A stretch of DNA of 59,842 bases from an uncultured Lachnospiraceae bacterium (GCA_934418125.1 CAKRWT010000016.1:1-59842); one strand, 5' to 3'; shown: positions 6,918 through 17,228, numbered from the stretch's first letter. The notes: generated by a model from the sequence alone, not told the origin. Made by a program: numbers and translations.

Positions 6918-8309
6918 ATGGAAGAGAGTAACAAGATGAAGGAAATGCCGGTAAATAAGCTTATGATTCAGATGGGAATTCCCATGATTTTATCCATGGC
7001 ATTACAGGCAGTCTACAATATTGTGGACAGTGCTTTTGTTGGCAACATGAAGGTGGGAAGCGAGGCAGCATTAAATGCGCTTACCCTGGTATTCCCGGTG
7101 CAGATGCTTATGGTAGCAGTAGGAATCGGAACGGGAGTAGGAACGAATGCACTTTTAGCCATGACACTGGGACAGGGAGATACCAAAAAAGCAGCGAAGG
7201 TTGCGGGAAACAGTTTGTTTCTCGGTGGCATTATTTATGTGGTGTGCTTGTTGTTCGGGATTTTCGGGGTAAAAGCATACATTTCATCCCAGACAACTGA
7301 CCCGGAGGTGCTTGCCATGGGAACCAGTTATTTGAGGATATGCTGCGTTGTGTCTTTTGGTATTATTTTCTTTTCCCTGTTTGAAAAACTGTTACAGGCG
7401 ACAGGGCGTTCCCTTTATTCCACGATTGGTCAGGTGGTAGGTGCAGTCATCAATATTATTCTTGACCCGATTATGATTTATGGTATCGGACCGGTTCCGG
7501 AGATGGGAGTAGAAGGGGCTGCCTATGCAACAGTAATCGGGCAGGTCGCATCAGCAGGACTATTGTTTGTTTTTCATGTAAAAAGGAACAGGGAGTTTGC
7601 ACATGGAGTAAAGTACCTGAAACCGGATGCCGGAATCCTAAGGGCAATCTATGCCATAGGACTGCCTGCCATTATAGCACAGGCATTGATGTCGGTCATG
7701 GTATATGTCATGAACCTTATTTTGAAATTTAATCCGTCAGCCCAGACGGCATATGGGCTGTTCTATAAAGTGCAGCAGTTTGTCCTGTTCCTTGCGTTTG
7801 GACTGCGGGATGCCATCACACCCATTATTGCTTATGCCTATGGAATGCACAGTAAGAAGAGGATTCAGGATGGAATCAAATATGGACTGCTTTATACAGT
7901 GGGACTTATGCTATTTGGTATGGCTATTACAGAAATCTTTCCGGGGGCTTTTGCGACCTTATTTAATGCCGGACAATCCAGAGCATATTTTATCGGAGCG
8001 ATGAGAGTTATTTCTATCAGTTTTCTGTTTGCAGGAATCAATGTGGCATACCAGGGGATTTATCAGGCGTTGAATGGGGGAATGGAATCACTGGTTATTT
8101 CACTGCTCAGACAGCTTGTACTTATATTGCCGCTTGCCGGAATCTTTTCCATATTTGTCCGGAATGGGCAGGCAGGGGTTTCCCTTATCTGGTGGGCATT
8201 TCCGATTACAGAGTTTGTTGTGTGTCTGGTGGGATATGTCTTTTTAAAGAGAATCAGAAAAATAAGGGTGGATGAAAAGGAAGAAAAGCATATCAACAAA
8301 AATGAATAA
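6918..8309 (+). CDS. MATE family efflux transporter
   Basis: A 463-residue polytopic membrane protein with about twelve hydrophobic helices in two similar halves, of the MATE (MatE) family. It opens with the typical [30 protein letters not shown] and has [18 protein letters not shown] in the first half. MATE proteins export drugs or metabolites in exchange for Na+ or H+; the substrate is unknown here. The start at 6918 is preceded by GAGGATTAAG; reading further upstream would run into the hairpins. The strikingly structured leader suggests regulation at the RNA level, perhaps by the exported compound or by stalled translation. It probably stands alone, with the DUF2798 gene 140 bases downstream. 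Confidence 0.9.
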   Translation: MEESNKMKEMPVNKLMIQMGIPMILSMALQAVYNIVDSAFVGNMKVGSEAALNALTLVFPVQMLMVAVGIGTGVGTNALLAMTLGQGDTKKAAKVAGNSLFLGGIIYVVCLLFGIFGVKAYISSQTTDPEVLAMGTSYLRICCVVSFGIIFFSLFEKLLQATGRSLYSTIGQVVGAVINIILDPIMIYGIGPVPEMGVEGAAYATVIGQVASAGLLFVFHVKRNREFAHGVKYLKPDAGILRAIYAIGLPAIIAQALMSVMVYVMNLILKFNPSAQTAYGLFYKVQQFVLFLAFGLRDAITPIIAYAYGMHSKKRIQDGIKYGLLYTVGLMLFGMAITEIFPGAFATLFNAGQSRAYFIGAMRVISISFLFAGINVAYQGIYQALNGGMESLVISLLRQLVLILPLAGIFSIFVRNGQAGVSLIWWAFPITEFVVCLVGYVFLKRIRKIRVDEKEEKHINKNE

Positions 8310-8449
8310 AATTGGGTATTACATGAGATAAAATATTGTGATATGATATATGCACTTTTGATGGTTCATATTGGAAACGCACAATCCTCCGGGATGATAA
8401 CGAACAACACAGAAAGAATAGTGATTAGTTATCATAAGGAGGATTTTTT

Positions 8450-8911
8450 ATGCCAAAAAACAAGTTTCAGGATGTCATTTTTACGCTTATTATGGCGACC
8501 ATTATGGTTTATGGAATGGTGGTTTATAATGTAGCACTTAACACAGGAGGGGTAACCGGGCAGACATTTTTACTGGCGGTGCATGAATTGCCGATTATGG
8601 TGCCGGTTGCTTTTGTGCTGGAGTTTTTCGTTGTGGGAAAAATTGCAAGAAGGCTGGCGTTTAGTGTTATAACACCGGATGACAGACCGCAGTTTATTAC
8701 CTATGCGATTTCGATTTGTATCTGCTGTATTATGTGTCCGTTGATGAGCCTGGTTGCAACGATTCTGTTCAAAGAGACTAAGACATTTGGAACATGGGTA
8801 CAGACGTGGGGAATGAATTTTCCGATGGCGATTTGTTATCAGATGTTTTACTGTGGACCACTGGTAAGACTGCTCTTTAGAACCATTTTCCGGGAAAAGA
8901 AAGCTTCCTAG
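8450..8911 (+). CDS. DUF2798-like small membrane protein
   Basis: This 153-residue protein has four hydrophobic helices (about 8-28, 42-64, 85-107, 120-140). It starts MPKNKFQDVIFTLIMATIMVYGMV, and a second similar half begins with a short TPDDRPQF loop, as in the two-repeat DUF2798 family. Function is unknown. A clear ribosome binding site AAGGAGG precedes the ATG. It follows the MATE gene and could share its transcript, although a possible separate promoter cannot be excluded. Confidence 0.7.
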   Translation: MPKNKFQDVIFTLIMATIMVYGMVVYNVALNTGGVTGQTFLLAVHELPIMVPVAFVLEFFVVGKIARRLAFSVITPDDRPQFITYAISICICCIMCPLMSLVATILFKETKTFGTWVQTWGMNFPMAICYQMFYCGPLVRLLFRTIFREKKAS

Positions 8912-8922
8912 TCTGGAAGCTT
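8901..8922. terminator. Possible convergent terminator hairpin
   Basis: AAGCTTCC (8901-8908) pairs with GGAAGCTT (8915-8922) around the stop codon of the DUF2798 gene. There is no clear T run, so its role as a terminator is uncertain. Confidence 0.35.
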
Positions 8923-8944
8923 GTCTGTCAGAAAGAATTGAGAC

Positions 8945-10243
8945 CTACAAATCATTTCCCCGCCCCACAAACAGGAGCATTCCGGTATCCAAGTCTTCAA
9001 TCACATAGACAAATGGCTGGTCGACGATAAAATAGGTCTCTTCCGATGGCATGGCTGCGGTCTCCGCAATCATGATATCTGTTACGGCAGCAGCCTTTGT
9101 GCCATTTTCATCCACAATTATTTTTGCCTTGTGGGAGACGGAAGATACAGCAATGTCATCTGCGATTTTGGAAAAATCTGCGGAAGCATAGGCTGACTGG
9201 ATTCCAAGACCCCTCAGGATATCGTCAAGACCATCAATTCCCTGCTCATCCGTAAATTTTGGAAGCTGCACCATCTGGATTTCCTCATTCTCTGCAGTAT
9301 CCAGAGAATCAATCAATGCCTGTTTTTCATCATTGCTTAAAGCATCGAACAGAGCGGAGATGGTATCGCCTTCTTTGGATGGGATGAAAATCTTCATTAC
9401 TACGGAACTGTCCTCATAAGGAAGCGTGATGCCCTTAATCGAACCAGTGTCGATATAAGGGAAACGCTCATCATACAGGTGCATCATAGGGACGATAGAA
9501 TCTCCACTTGTTCCGTGGAAGGTATCATCATAGGTATCATCCTCCAGAAAAGGTGTCTGCCATTTTCCTTCAAAATAAACAGCATTTATAAGCATCATAA
9601 CGGTATTAGGTGGAAGCTTATCTACAATAGATGGAATCATCTGATTTGTATGTTCTGCTACCCAGTTATTCACATCCTTCACAACCTGGTCCGCCTGATT
9701 TGTGAAGTCTGCTTCGTATATTTCACCGTGGTAATAAGTCTTTGCCGGCAGCAGAAAATCATCGGAGATATTCGCTGCCCATTCTTGTGGATTTGACATC
9801 CAGATGGAATTTGCAGTATTGACAAATGTCTGCTCGGACCATTCTTTATTCAGATAGCCTTGCATTTCGTTATTCCAGTCAGAAAGATTCTTGATACCGA
9901 GCACCGATTCCAGTTCCGTTTTCGTATCACTTCCGGCTCCCTGGTCCAGCATGGACAATGCGCTTGCAATGCTGTAAGGAGAATAGAAGCAGTTGCTGTC
10001 TTCTGGCAGGGCATCATACAGAGCAAATGCGAATTTGTTGACCCCGTTTTTCAGTTCTTCATAGGAACTGACCGGTGCAGGCTTCGCACTAGCTGCGATA
10101 TCGCTTTCGAGCTCTTTGACTGCAGAAGACTGCTGTTTGGCGACAGTTCCGCCAGGAGTGTCTGCATTTCCACATCCGAAAAGGGTGGCACACAGACATG
10201 CACCGAGAAATAGACTGCGTAATTTCTTGTTCATAATATTCAT
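8945..10243 (-). CDS. Serpin family lipoprotein (serine protease inhibitor)
   Basis: A 432-residue serpin. Serpins trap serine or cysteine proteases by a loop-insertion conformational change. The N-terminus is a lipoprotein signal peptide with lipobox LFGC (Cys about 24), then a spacer, then the full serpin fold beginning near NKFAFALYDALPEDSNCFYSPYSIASALSM. The hinge is DENGTKAAAVT, with small residues as in inhibitory serpins, and the C-terminus ends with QPFVYVIED and GMLLFVGR. The reactive loop between hinge and the VDQPF strand is longer than in human alpha-1-antitrypsin, so P1 cannot be set; a Thr or Met in IAETAAMPSEE is possible. The start at 10243 fits AAGGAAGG. It likely protects the cell surface from proteases in the gut. 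Confidence 0.92.
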   Translation of the reverse strand: MNIMNKKLRSLFLGACLCATLFGCGNADTPGGTVAKQQSSAVKELESDIAASAKPAPVSSYEELKNGVNKFAFALYDALPEDSNCFYSPYSIASALSMLDQGAGSDTKTELESVLGIKNLSDWNNEMQGYLNKEWSEQTFVNTANSIWMSNPQEWAANISDDFLLPAKTYYHGEIYEADFTNQADQVVKDVNNWVAEHTNQMIPSIVDKLPPNTVMMLINAVYFEGKWQTPFLEDDTYDDTFHGTSGDSIVPMMHLYDERFPYIDTGSIKGITLPYEDSSVVMKIFIPSKEGDTISALFDALSNDEKQALIDSLDTAENEEIQMVQLPKFTDEQGIDGLDDILRGLGIQSAYASADFSKIADDIAVSSVSHKAKIIVDENGTKAAAVTDIMIAETAAMPSEETYFIVDQPFVYVIEDLDTGMLLFVGRGNDL

Positions 10244-10351
10244 AATAACCTTCCTTTCTTTCGTGGTAGCGAAAGCCACCAGAATCATAATGAGTGCTCA
10301 CAAACTAACTAAATACTCCTGCTTTGTTGTGCAATTAGTGGCAGATTCCAA

Positions 10352-12598
10352 TCAGATAACCTGATATACGATATTCGGATATGGTTTATAGCCTTCGTGG
10401 AGCATGGTCGTTGTTACGTTGCCTGCGGCATCTTTCGTAAACTGATAGGTATTGTAGGCACCTTCCTGATAAGCAAAGTCTTCTCCGTTATCCTGATAAT
10501 GGGTGTAAGTGCCTTCCCCTGGATAGAGCTCCAAAATCAATTCCAGTTCAGCAATTTCACCGACATAATTCTGGGCAGGAGCCTTGGGTAAGATAGTACC
10601 TGCTTTTACGAAAATCGGGCAGACATCTAATGGTGCATCTACCATATAATAATCATTTCCGGTGTAAGCCTTGTGTGTCCAGTAGTCATACCAGGTGCCT
10701 TCCGGCAGATAAACCACCCGTTTGACAACACCCTGTTCTACAACCGGTGCAACTAACAGGTTGGCACCAACCAGGAATTCGTCGTTGATATTTCTAACAT
10801 TCTTATCCTGTTCATAATGCAGTACCAGTGGACGTAACATAGGAAGACCGGTTTCTTCACATTCTTTACACAGGTCATAATAATAGGGCAGCAGAGAGTA
10901 GCGAAGCTCTACATATTTACGGTAAATATTCAATACTGTTTCTCCAAAGAGCCATGGTTCCTGGTTCATATTGCCTTTTGCACAGTGGCTGCGGAAAAGA
11001 GGAGAGAAGCAGCCTGCTTCGACCCAGCGAGCCATCAGTTCCGGTGTGGTATCGGCACCGAAACCACCGATATCCGTACCGACAAAAGCCATGCCGCTTA
11101 AGCCTAAATTACACTGCTGTGGAATTGCCATGCGAAGGTGTGTCCAGAGACTCTGGTTATCGCCGGTCCAGACGGTAGTGTATTTCTGGCTGCCGCCATA
11201 GCAGGCACGGGAAATAACGAAGGGACGTTTGCCGGTCAGCTTGCGCCAGCCTTCATAGGTTGCCTTTGCCATATTGTGACCGTAGACATTGTGCAGCTCT
11301 TTGTGGGTAGATGGTTTGTCTTCGTCGGTAAAAACGATGTCATCCGGTAAAGGACCATGGAAGCTTGCCGGTTCGTTCATATCATTCCAGATACCGCTCA
11401 CGCCATGATTTACATAAAATGAAAGGTGTTTACCCCACCAGTCCCTTACTTCGGGATTGCCGAAATCAGGGAACACGGAATCACCGGGCCATACGGCATT
11501 GACATAGGTTTCGCCAGCGGGTGTCTTGGCAAAATAGCCTTTTTCCATACCTTCTTCATACATGAAGTAATCTTTTTCTACTTTTACGCCAGGGTCAATG
11601 ATGGTAACGGCTTTAAAGCCATTTTCCTGGAAGTCAGCCAGCAATTTTCTGGAATCGGTAAAGCGGGTATCATCCCAGGTAAAGACTTTGTAGTGGTCCA
11701 TATAGTCGATATCGAAGTGAATGGCATCACAGGGAATCCGGTACTGGCGAAGCTTGGTGGCAATATCGCGGAATACCTCTTCACTGTCATAGCCCCAACG
11801 GGACTGGTGGTAGCCTAACACCCATTTCTGGGGCAGAGGCATACGTCCGGTCAGGTAAGTGTAATTGTTTACTACGGCAGGCATATCAGCACCGGCAATA
11901 TAATAGTAGTCCAGGTTGCCGTCATCACTGCCAAAGCAGTAGTACCCATCATTTTCCTTGCCGAAATTAAAGTAGCTCTTAAAGGTATTATCATAGAAAA
12001 TACCGTAAACACCTTTTTCCTTCAGGGTAAGGAAGAAGGGAATACTTTTATAAAGGGATTTAAAACAGTCCTCATGGGGGTCTGGAATATCGCTGTTCCA
12101 GTTTTCATATTCATAATAGCGTTTGTTCAGCACACCGGTCTTATCACCCAGACCATAGATGCAGTCGCCCTCGTCCAGCTTCTTGATGCACTGGACTTTA
12201 TAATTTTTCAAACCATCGGCATCTAACTGATGGCCTTCCTGTTTGATAAATTCAATATAGGATTCCTGTAACTGGAAACGGGGAATCCGCTGTCCACGGT
12301 AATCGGCGCACAGAAGGTTTTCTTCCTTATCATAGAAGTCCAGATTGCCGTCTTTGCCAATTTTACAGATAATATCTGCGGTTTTGAGGGTCAGTTCTTC
12401 CCCGGAGTCTGTCAGGGAATATTCGGTAGTCTGTTCTTTATTGCCCTCGATAGCCTTGGAACGGTGGTCCTTATGGGCATAAGGAACAAACACATTGATG
12501 ATTTGGGAGGTCAGCACATGCAGGATGACATCCTGTTTTTCATAATGCAGGGTAATCTGCTGCCCATTCTGGGTATAGTCTGTTAATTTTCCAAACAT
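10352..12598 (-). CDS. Glycoside hydrolase family 31 alpha-glucosidase
   Basis: A 748-residue GH31 enzyme that would release alpha-linked glucose from oligosaccharides. Visible features: an N-terminal beta-sandwich (to about residue 230), the TIM barrel with HFDIDYMDHYKVFTWD, the nucleophile block GIWNDMNEPASF (Asp about 404), and VGTDIGGFG in the region after the acid/base. The C-terminal part has LPEGTWYDYWT, typical of alpha-glucosidases. There is no signal peptide, so it is probably cytoplasmic. The ATG at 12598 has AAAGGA upstream. It lies upstream of the serpin on the same strand with a 108-base gap. Substrate (maltose, isomaltose or xyloside) cannot be decided by eye. Confidence 0.92.
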   Translation of the reverse strand: MFGKLTDYTQNGQQITLHYEKQDVILHVLTSQIINVFVPYAHKDHRSKAIEGNKEQTTEYSLTDSGEELTLKTADIICKIGKDGNLDFYDKEENLLCADYRGQRIPRFQLQESYIEFIKQEGHQLDADGLKNYKVQCIKKLDEGDCIYGLGDKTGVLNKRYYEYENWNSDIPDPHEDCFKSLYKSIPFFLTLKEKGVYGIFYDNTFKSYFNFGKENDGYYCFGSDDGNLDYYYIAGADMPAVVNNYTYLTGRMPLPQKWVLGYHQSRWGYDSEEVFRDIATKLRQYRIPCDAIHFDIDYMDHYKVFTWDDTRFTDSRKLLADFQENGFKAVTIIDPGVKVEKDYFMYEEGMEKGYFAKTPAGETYVNAVWPGDSVFPDFGNPEVRDWWGKHLSFYVNHGVSGIWNDMNEPASFHGPLPDDIVFTDEDKPSTHKELHNVYGHNMAKATYEGWRKLTGKRPFVISRACYGGSQKYTTVWTGDNQSLWTHLRMAIPQQCNLGLSGMAFVGTDIGGFGADTTPELMARWVEAGCFSPLFRSHCAKGNMNQEPWLFGETVLNIYRKYVELRYSLLPYYYDLCKECEETGLPMLRPLVLHYEQDKNVRNINDEFLVGANLLVAPVVEQGVVKRVVYLPEGTWYDYWTHKAYTGNDYYMVDAPLDVCPIFVKAGTILPKAPAQNYVGEIAELELILELYPGEGTYTHYQDNGEDFAYQEGAYNTYQFTKDAAGNVTTTMLHEGYKPYPNIVYQVI

Positions 12599-12725
12599 AA
12601 TGAGTATCCTTTCTGTTTTGTCAGAGTATTTTACTTAGGTTCCGGCTGTATTGCCTTATGAATGGTTTCGTAAATTTTCGTATCTTTATTCTAATAAAAA
12701 GTCCCTTTGCTTGCAATAGAAATGT

Positions 12726-12754
12726 TTGACATCCTTTGCAGAATTTATTATAGT
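12726..12754 (+). promoter_or_regulatory. valS promoter
   Basis: Perfect TTGACA (12726-12731) and TATAGT (12749-12754) are separated by 17 bases, directly in front of the T-box leader. Confidence 0.8.
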
Positions 12755-12761
12755 ATAAAAC

Positions 12762-13022
12762 AAAGGTGATGATGAAGAGGAGTACGCAGTGACTGCCGTC
12801 AGAGAGAGGAATCACAGGCTGGAAGATTCCTTCGGAAAAGAATTGCGGAAGGTAGCTTTGGAACCGGAATACAGAACGTGGCAGATGAGCCATCAGTAAG
12901 GATTCACGATTTATCCCCGTTAACGGATAAGACTCTTGGAAAACGGAGTCGTGAGAGTGATAAGGTAAGGTGGTACCGCGTATATACGCCCTTTGCTGTG
13001 TAAACAGCAGAGGGCGTTTCTT
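12762..13022 (+). promoter_or_regulatory. T-box riboswitch of valS
   Basis: The leader carries the T-box antiterminator sequence AAGGTGGTACCGCG (12967-12980). Upstream lies a Stem I region with AGAGAG (about 12821) and a GGAATC/GATTCC apical stem around GGCTG. Downstream is a terminator (12986-13020, GCCCT...AGGGC then a short T run). T-boxes sense uncharged tRNA through a specifier codon and the NCCA end. The downstream gene is valS, so tRNA-Val is the expected ligand; I could not place the specifier codon with certainty. Confidence 0.93.
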
Positions 13023-13042
13023 GTGCGAATAAGCAGAGTCAG

Positions 13043-13097
13043 AAGCTATGCGAGGCTGCTGCTGTGCTTGCACGGAAAAGCAGCTTCGCATAGGCTT
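13043..13097 (+). other. Long hairpin between T-box terminator and valS
   Basis: Positions 13043-13060 pair nearly perfectly with 13079-13097, enclosing an 18-base loop. It lies only in read-through transcripts, between the T-box terminator and the valS start. No T run follows, so it is not a terminator; it could stabilise or space the mRNA. Confidence 0.55.
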
Positions 13098-13159
13098 ATG
13101 AGTTAAAGAGCAAAGCCACCAAAAGTCGCATAAACGCATAAAGATAAAGGAGAACAGAC

Positions 13160-15859
13160 ATGAGCAAAGAATTGGCAAAGACCTATGACCCGAAGGGCAT
13201 AGAGGACAGACTGTATCAGAAATGGTTAGATAAGAAATACTTCCATGCAGAAGTGGATAAGACGAAGACCCCTTTTACGATTGTAATTCCTCCGCCAAAC
13301 ATTACGGGACAGCTTCACATGGGACATGCACTGGATAACACCATGCAGGATATTTTAATCCGTTATAAGAGAATGCAGGGATATAACGCTCTGTGGCAGC
13401 CGGGAACAGACCATGCTTCCATCGCAACAGAGGTTAAGATTATTGAGAAGTTAAAAGAAGAAGGCATTAACAAGGAAGACCTGGGAAGAGAGGGCTTCCT
13501 GGAGCGTGCCTGGGACTGGAAGAGAGAGTACGGCGGCAGAATCATTTCCCAGCTTAAGAAGTTAGGTTCTTCCTGTGACTGGGACAGAGAGCGTTTTACC
13601 ATGGATGAGGGCTGCAACAAGGCAGTTACCGAAGTATTCTGCAAGATGCATGAAAAAGGCTGGATTTACAAGGGAAGCCGTATCATCAACTGGTGTCCGG
13701 TATGTAATACTTCCATTTCCGATGCGGAAGTAGAATATGAGGAGCAGGCAGGCCATTTCTGGCATATCAAATATCCGCTGGTAGATGAGAATGGACAGCC
13801 AAGCACAACCGAATTCCTGGAGTTTGCAACAACCCGTCCGGAAACCATGTTAGGCGATACTGCGGTTGCCGTTAACCCGAAGGATGAAAGATATACTTAT
13901 CTGCACGGCAGACAGGTGTGGCTTCCGATTGTGAACAAACCGATTCCGGTTGTGGAAGATGATTATGTAGATATGGAATTTGGTACGGGTGTTGTTAAGA
14001 TTACACCGGCCCATGACCCGAATGACTTTGAGGTAGGAAAGCGACACAACCTGCCGGAAATCAACATTTTAAATGATGATGCAACCATCAATGCCAACGG
14101 CGGTAAGTATGAAGGCTTAGACCGTTATGAGGCAAGAAAGCAGATTGTAGAAGAACTGGATAAAGAAGGACTGCTGGTACGCATTGAAGACTACTCTCAT
14201 AATGTAGGTACCCATGACCGTTGTAAGACAACCATCGAGCCGATGATTAAGAAGCAGTGGTTTGTCAAGATGGATGAGTTGATTAAGCCTGCAAGGGAAG
14301 CGGTTAAGAACGGCGAGATTCAGTTGATTCCAAAGCGTATGGAGAAGACCTATTTTAACTGGACAGACAATATCCGTGACTGGTGTATTTCCAGACAGCT
14401 CTGGTGGGGACACCGGATTCCGGCTTACTATTGTGATGACTGTGGTGAGACTGTGGTAGCCAAGGCGGCACCGGGTGTCTGCCCGAAATGTGGCGGAACA
14501 CACTTTACCCAGGACCCGGATACGCTGGATACCTGGTTCTCCTCTGCATTATGGCCATTCTCTACCTTAGGCTGGCCGGAAATGACAGAGGATTTGAAGT
14601 ATTTCTATCCAACCGATGTACTGGTAACCGGATATGATATTATTTTCTTCTGGGTTATCCGTATGATTTTCTCAGGTTATGAGCAGATGGGAGAAAAACC
14701 ATTCAAGACCGTATTATTCCATGGACTGGTACGAGACTCCCAGGGACGGAAGATGAGTAAATCCCTTGGAAATGGTATCGACCCATTGGAGATTATTGAC
14801 CAGTATGGTGCAGATGCCCTGAGACTGACCCTGATTACCGGGAATGCGCCCGGTAACGATATGCGTTTCTACTATGAAAAAGTAGAAGCGAACCGTAACT
14901 TTGCCAACAAGGTATGGAATGCTGCCCGTTTCATCATGATGAATATGGAACAGGCAGAGGAGAAGACCGGCAAGCGTGGCTGGGAAGTGTCCTACGAGGA
15001 GATTAAGGACAGCCTTTACCGTGTAGATAAGTGGATTCTTTCCAAATTAAATACGCTGATAAAAGATGTGACTGACAATATGGACAGTTTTGAACTGGGT
15101 ATTGCCGTACAGAAGGTTTATGACTTTATCTGGGATGAATTCTGTGACTGGTATATCGAGATGGTAAAACCTCGTCTTTACAGCACAGAGCCAGGCGAGG
15201 AAGGCGCTAAGAATGCAGCCTTATGGACATTGAAGAATGTTCTGATAGATGCGTTGAAGCTGTTACATCCTTACATGCCGTTTATTACAGAGGAAATCTT
15301 CTGCACCATCCAGTCTGAAGAGGAATCCATCATGATTTCCAAGTGGCCGGAGTATACAGAGAAGAGAGCTTACGAGGCAGGAGAGAAAGCCGTTGAGCTG
15401 ATTAAAGATGCGGTACGTGGTATTCGTAATGTAAAGACCCAGATGAATGTGGCACCAAGCCGGAAGGCAGCCGTATATGTAGTCAGTGACAGTGAAGAGG
15501 TGCAGCAGGTATTTATCCACGGAAAGCAGTTCTTTGCTTCCCTGGCAGGGGCATCCGAGGTTACCATTCAGACAGATAAAACCGGTATTGCAGATGATGC
15601 GGTATCCATAGTGATTCCGAATGCGACGGTATATATTCCATTCGCAGAGCTGGTAGACATTACGCAGGAAATCGAGAGATTGAAGAAGGAACAGAAGCGT
15701 CTGGAGGGAGAGCTTGCCCGTGTAAATGGTATGTTGAGTAACGAAAGATTTATGTCCAAGGCACCGGAAACAAAGGTAGCAGAGGAACGTGCCAAGTTAG
15801 AGAAATATACCCAGATGAAAGCACAGGTAGAGGAGCGTTTAAGCCAGCTGAATGCATAG
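13160..15859 (+). CDS. valS: Valyl-tRNA synthetase
   Basis: An 899-residue class Ia aminoacyl-tRNA synthetase that charges tRNA-Val with valine. It has the HIGH region PPPNITGQLHMGHALD (about residues 44-58), an editing domain with TTRPETMLGDTAVAVNP, a zinc-ribbon-like CDDCGETVVAKAAPGVCPKCGG insertion, GRKMSKSLGNGIDP (KMSKS about 531-535), an anticodon-binding helical domain, and the C-terminal coiled-coil arm typical of ValRS. Length agrees with the family. The start at 13160 has AAAGGAG upstream. Expression is under the T-box just before it. folC follows closely. Confidence 0.98.
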   Translation: MSKELAKTYDPKGIEDRLYQKWLDKKYFHAEVDKTKTPFTIVIPPPNITGQLHMGHALDNTMQDILIRYKRMQGYNALWQPGTDHASIATEVKIIEKLKEEGINKEDLGREGFLERAWDWKREYGGRIISQLKKLGSSCDWDRERFTMDEGCNKAVTEVFCKMHEKGWIYKGSRIINWCPVCNTSISDAEVEYEEQAGHFWHIKYPLVDENGQPSTTEFLEFATTRPETMLGDTAVAVNPKDERYTYLHGRQVWLPIVNKPIPVVEDDYVDMEFGTGVVKITPAHDPNDFEVGKRHNLPEINILNDDATINANGGKYEGLDRYEARKQIVEELDKEGLLVRIEDYSHNVGTHDRCKTTIEPMIKKQWFVKMDELIKPAREAVKNGEIQLIPKRMEKTYFNWTDNIRDWCISRQLWWGHRIPAYYCDDCGETVVAKAAPGVCPKCGGTHFTQDPDTLDTWFSSALWPFSTLGWPEMTEDLKYFYPTDVLVTGYDIIFFWVIRMIFSGYEQMGEKPFKTVLFHGLVRDSQGRKMSKSLGNGIDPLEIIDQYGADALRLTLITGNAPGNDMRFYYEKVEANRNFANKVWNAARFIMMNMEQAEEKTGKRGWEVSYEEIKDSLYRVDKWILSKLNTLIKDVTDNMDSFELGIAVQKVYDFIWDEFCDWYIEMVKPRLYSTEPGEEGAKNAALWTLKNVLIDALKLLHPYMPFITEEIFCTIQSEEESIMISKWPEYTEKRAYEAGEKAVELIKDAVRGIRNVKTQMNVAPSRKAAVYVVSDSEEVQQVFIHGKQFFASLAGASEVTIQTDKTGIADDAVSIVIPNATVYIPFAELVDITQEIERLKKEQKRLEGELARVNGMLSNERFMSKAPETKVAEERAKLEKYTQMKAQVEERLSQLNA

Positions 15860-15890
15860 AAAGTCGACATCAAAGGAATATAGCAGTTGT

Positions 15891-17228
15891 ATGAAAAAGA
15901 TAGAAGAAGTAGGAACTTATGAGGAAGCAATAGACTATATTATGTCAACTCCTAAGTTTACTGCCAAAAACAGTATGGAGAATACCAGATGTTTTTTAGG
16001 GCATCTGGGAAATCCCTGCTGTGACAGGAAGATAATTCATGTAGCAGGCACAAATGGAAAAGGCTCCGTTTGTGCCTATTTGCACAGTATTTTACAGGAA
16101 GCGGAAATTTCCAGCGGTATGTTTATTTCGCCCCATTTAGTAACCATGCGGGAACGGTTTGTGATAGAAGGACAGATGATTTCCGAACAGGAATTTCTGG
16201 AAGCCTTTCAGGGAGTGGCAAAAGGACTTCTGACATTGCCGGAGCAGTTAAGACAGACAGAATACCATCCGACTTTTTTTGAATTTCTGTTCTTTATGGC
16301 AATGCTTGTTTTTGAGAAAAGACAGGTGGAATATCTGATTCTGGAAACTGGGCTGGGAGGAAGGCTGGATGCCACCAACAGCGTATACAGCAAGCAGGTC
16401 TGTGTGATTACCTCTATCGGCTATGACCATATGGAATATCTGGGCAATACCTTGCCGGAGATTGCCGGAGAGAAGGCCGGTATCCTGCGAAAAGAAACCC
16501 CGGTAGTATACAGAAAGGGGGAAAAGATACCAACAGAAGTTACGACAGTGATTGAACAGGCAGCGGCGAAGGTGGGGGCAAAATGTGTTCCGGTTTCCGA
16601 CCTGGCGATAAAAGAAATCAGGAAAGAGAACAAAACAATTGATTTTTCTCTGTATATAAATTATTATGATTATGTTGGGTTTACTGTATCCACGACAGCT
16701 TTTTATCAGGTGGAAAATGCTGCACTGGCACTGTATGCAGTAACCTGTCTGGAAGAAAAGAGGATTACCCTGCCTATGATGCAGGCAGGTATACGAAAGG
16801 CTTTCTGGGAAGGCAGAATGGAGGAGATACTTCCGTCTGTCTATCTGGATGGTGCCCATAATACCGATGGGATGCGTGCCTTTCTGGAAACCATTGCGAA
16901 GCACGAAGAAAACGGAAGACGAAGATTATTGTATTCTGTTGTAAAAGATAAACAGTATAAGGCAGTGATAGAACAGATTGCGCAATCTAGGCTGTTTGAT
17001 CGGATAGAACTGGTCGCCTTGGAAGATGAAAGAGCACTGCCGTTAGAAACATTGGAGGAGACGTTTGGACAATATGCAGGCTGTACCTGTACAGGACATG
17101 CCACCCTCTCAGACGCCCTGAAGGCATTACTGGCAGACCGGGCAGCAGGGGAGAACGCATATATTACCGGTTCATTATATTTGGTTGGGGAAATCAAAGC
17201 CCTGTTGAGGAGTTGCAAGAATGATTAA
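15891..17228 (+). CDS. folC: Folylpolyglutamate synthase / dihydrofolate synthase
   Basis: A Mur-ligase-family enzyme of about 445 residues that adds glutamate to dihydropteroate or folates using ATP. It has the P-loop HVAGTNGKGSVCAYL (about 48-62), the DATN...GYDHMEYLGNTLPEIAGEKAGI central block and EGRMEEI...YLDGAHNTDGM in the C-terminal domain. The start at 15891 gives the family-typical MKKIEEVGTYEEAIDYI; an in-frame ATG at 15852 overlapping the valS stop would add 13 residues. It lies downstream of valS and is probably read from the same transcript. A 49-codon gene overlaps its last 8 bases. Confidence 0.93.
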   Translation: MKKIEEVGTYEEAIDYIMSTPKFTAKNSMENTRCFLGHLGNPCCDRKIIHVAGTNGKGSVCAYLHSILQEAEISSGMFISPHLVTMRERFVIEGQMISEQEFLEAFQGVAKGLLTLPEQLRQTEYHPTFFEFLFFMAMLVFEKRQVEYLILETGLGGRLDATNSVYSKQVCVITSIGYDHMEYLGNTLPEIAGEKAGILRKETPVVYRKGEKIPTEVTTVIEQAAAKVGAKCVPVSDLAIKEIRKENKTIDFSLYINYYDYVGFTVSTTAFYQVENAALALYAVTCLEEKRITLPMMQAGIRKAFWEGRMEEILPSVYLDGAHNTDGMRAFLETIAKHEENGRRRLLYSVVKDKQYKAVIEQIAQSRLFDRIELVALEDERALPLETLEETFGQYAGCTCTGHATLSDALKALLADRAAGENAYITGSLYLVGEIKALLRSCKND

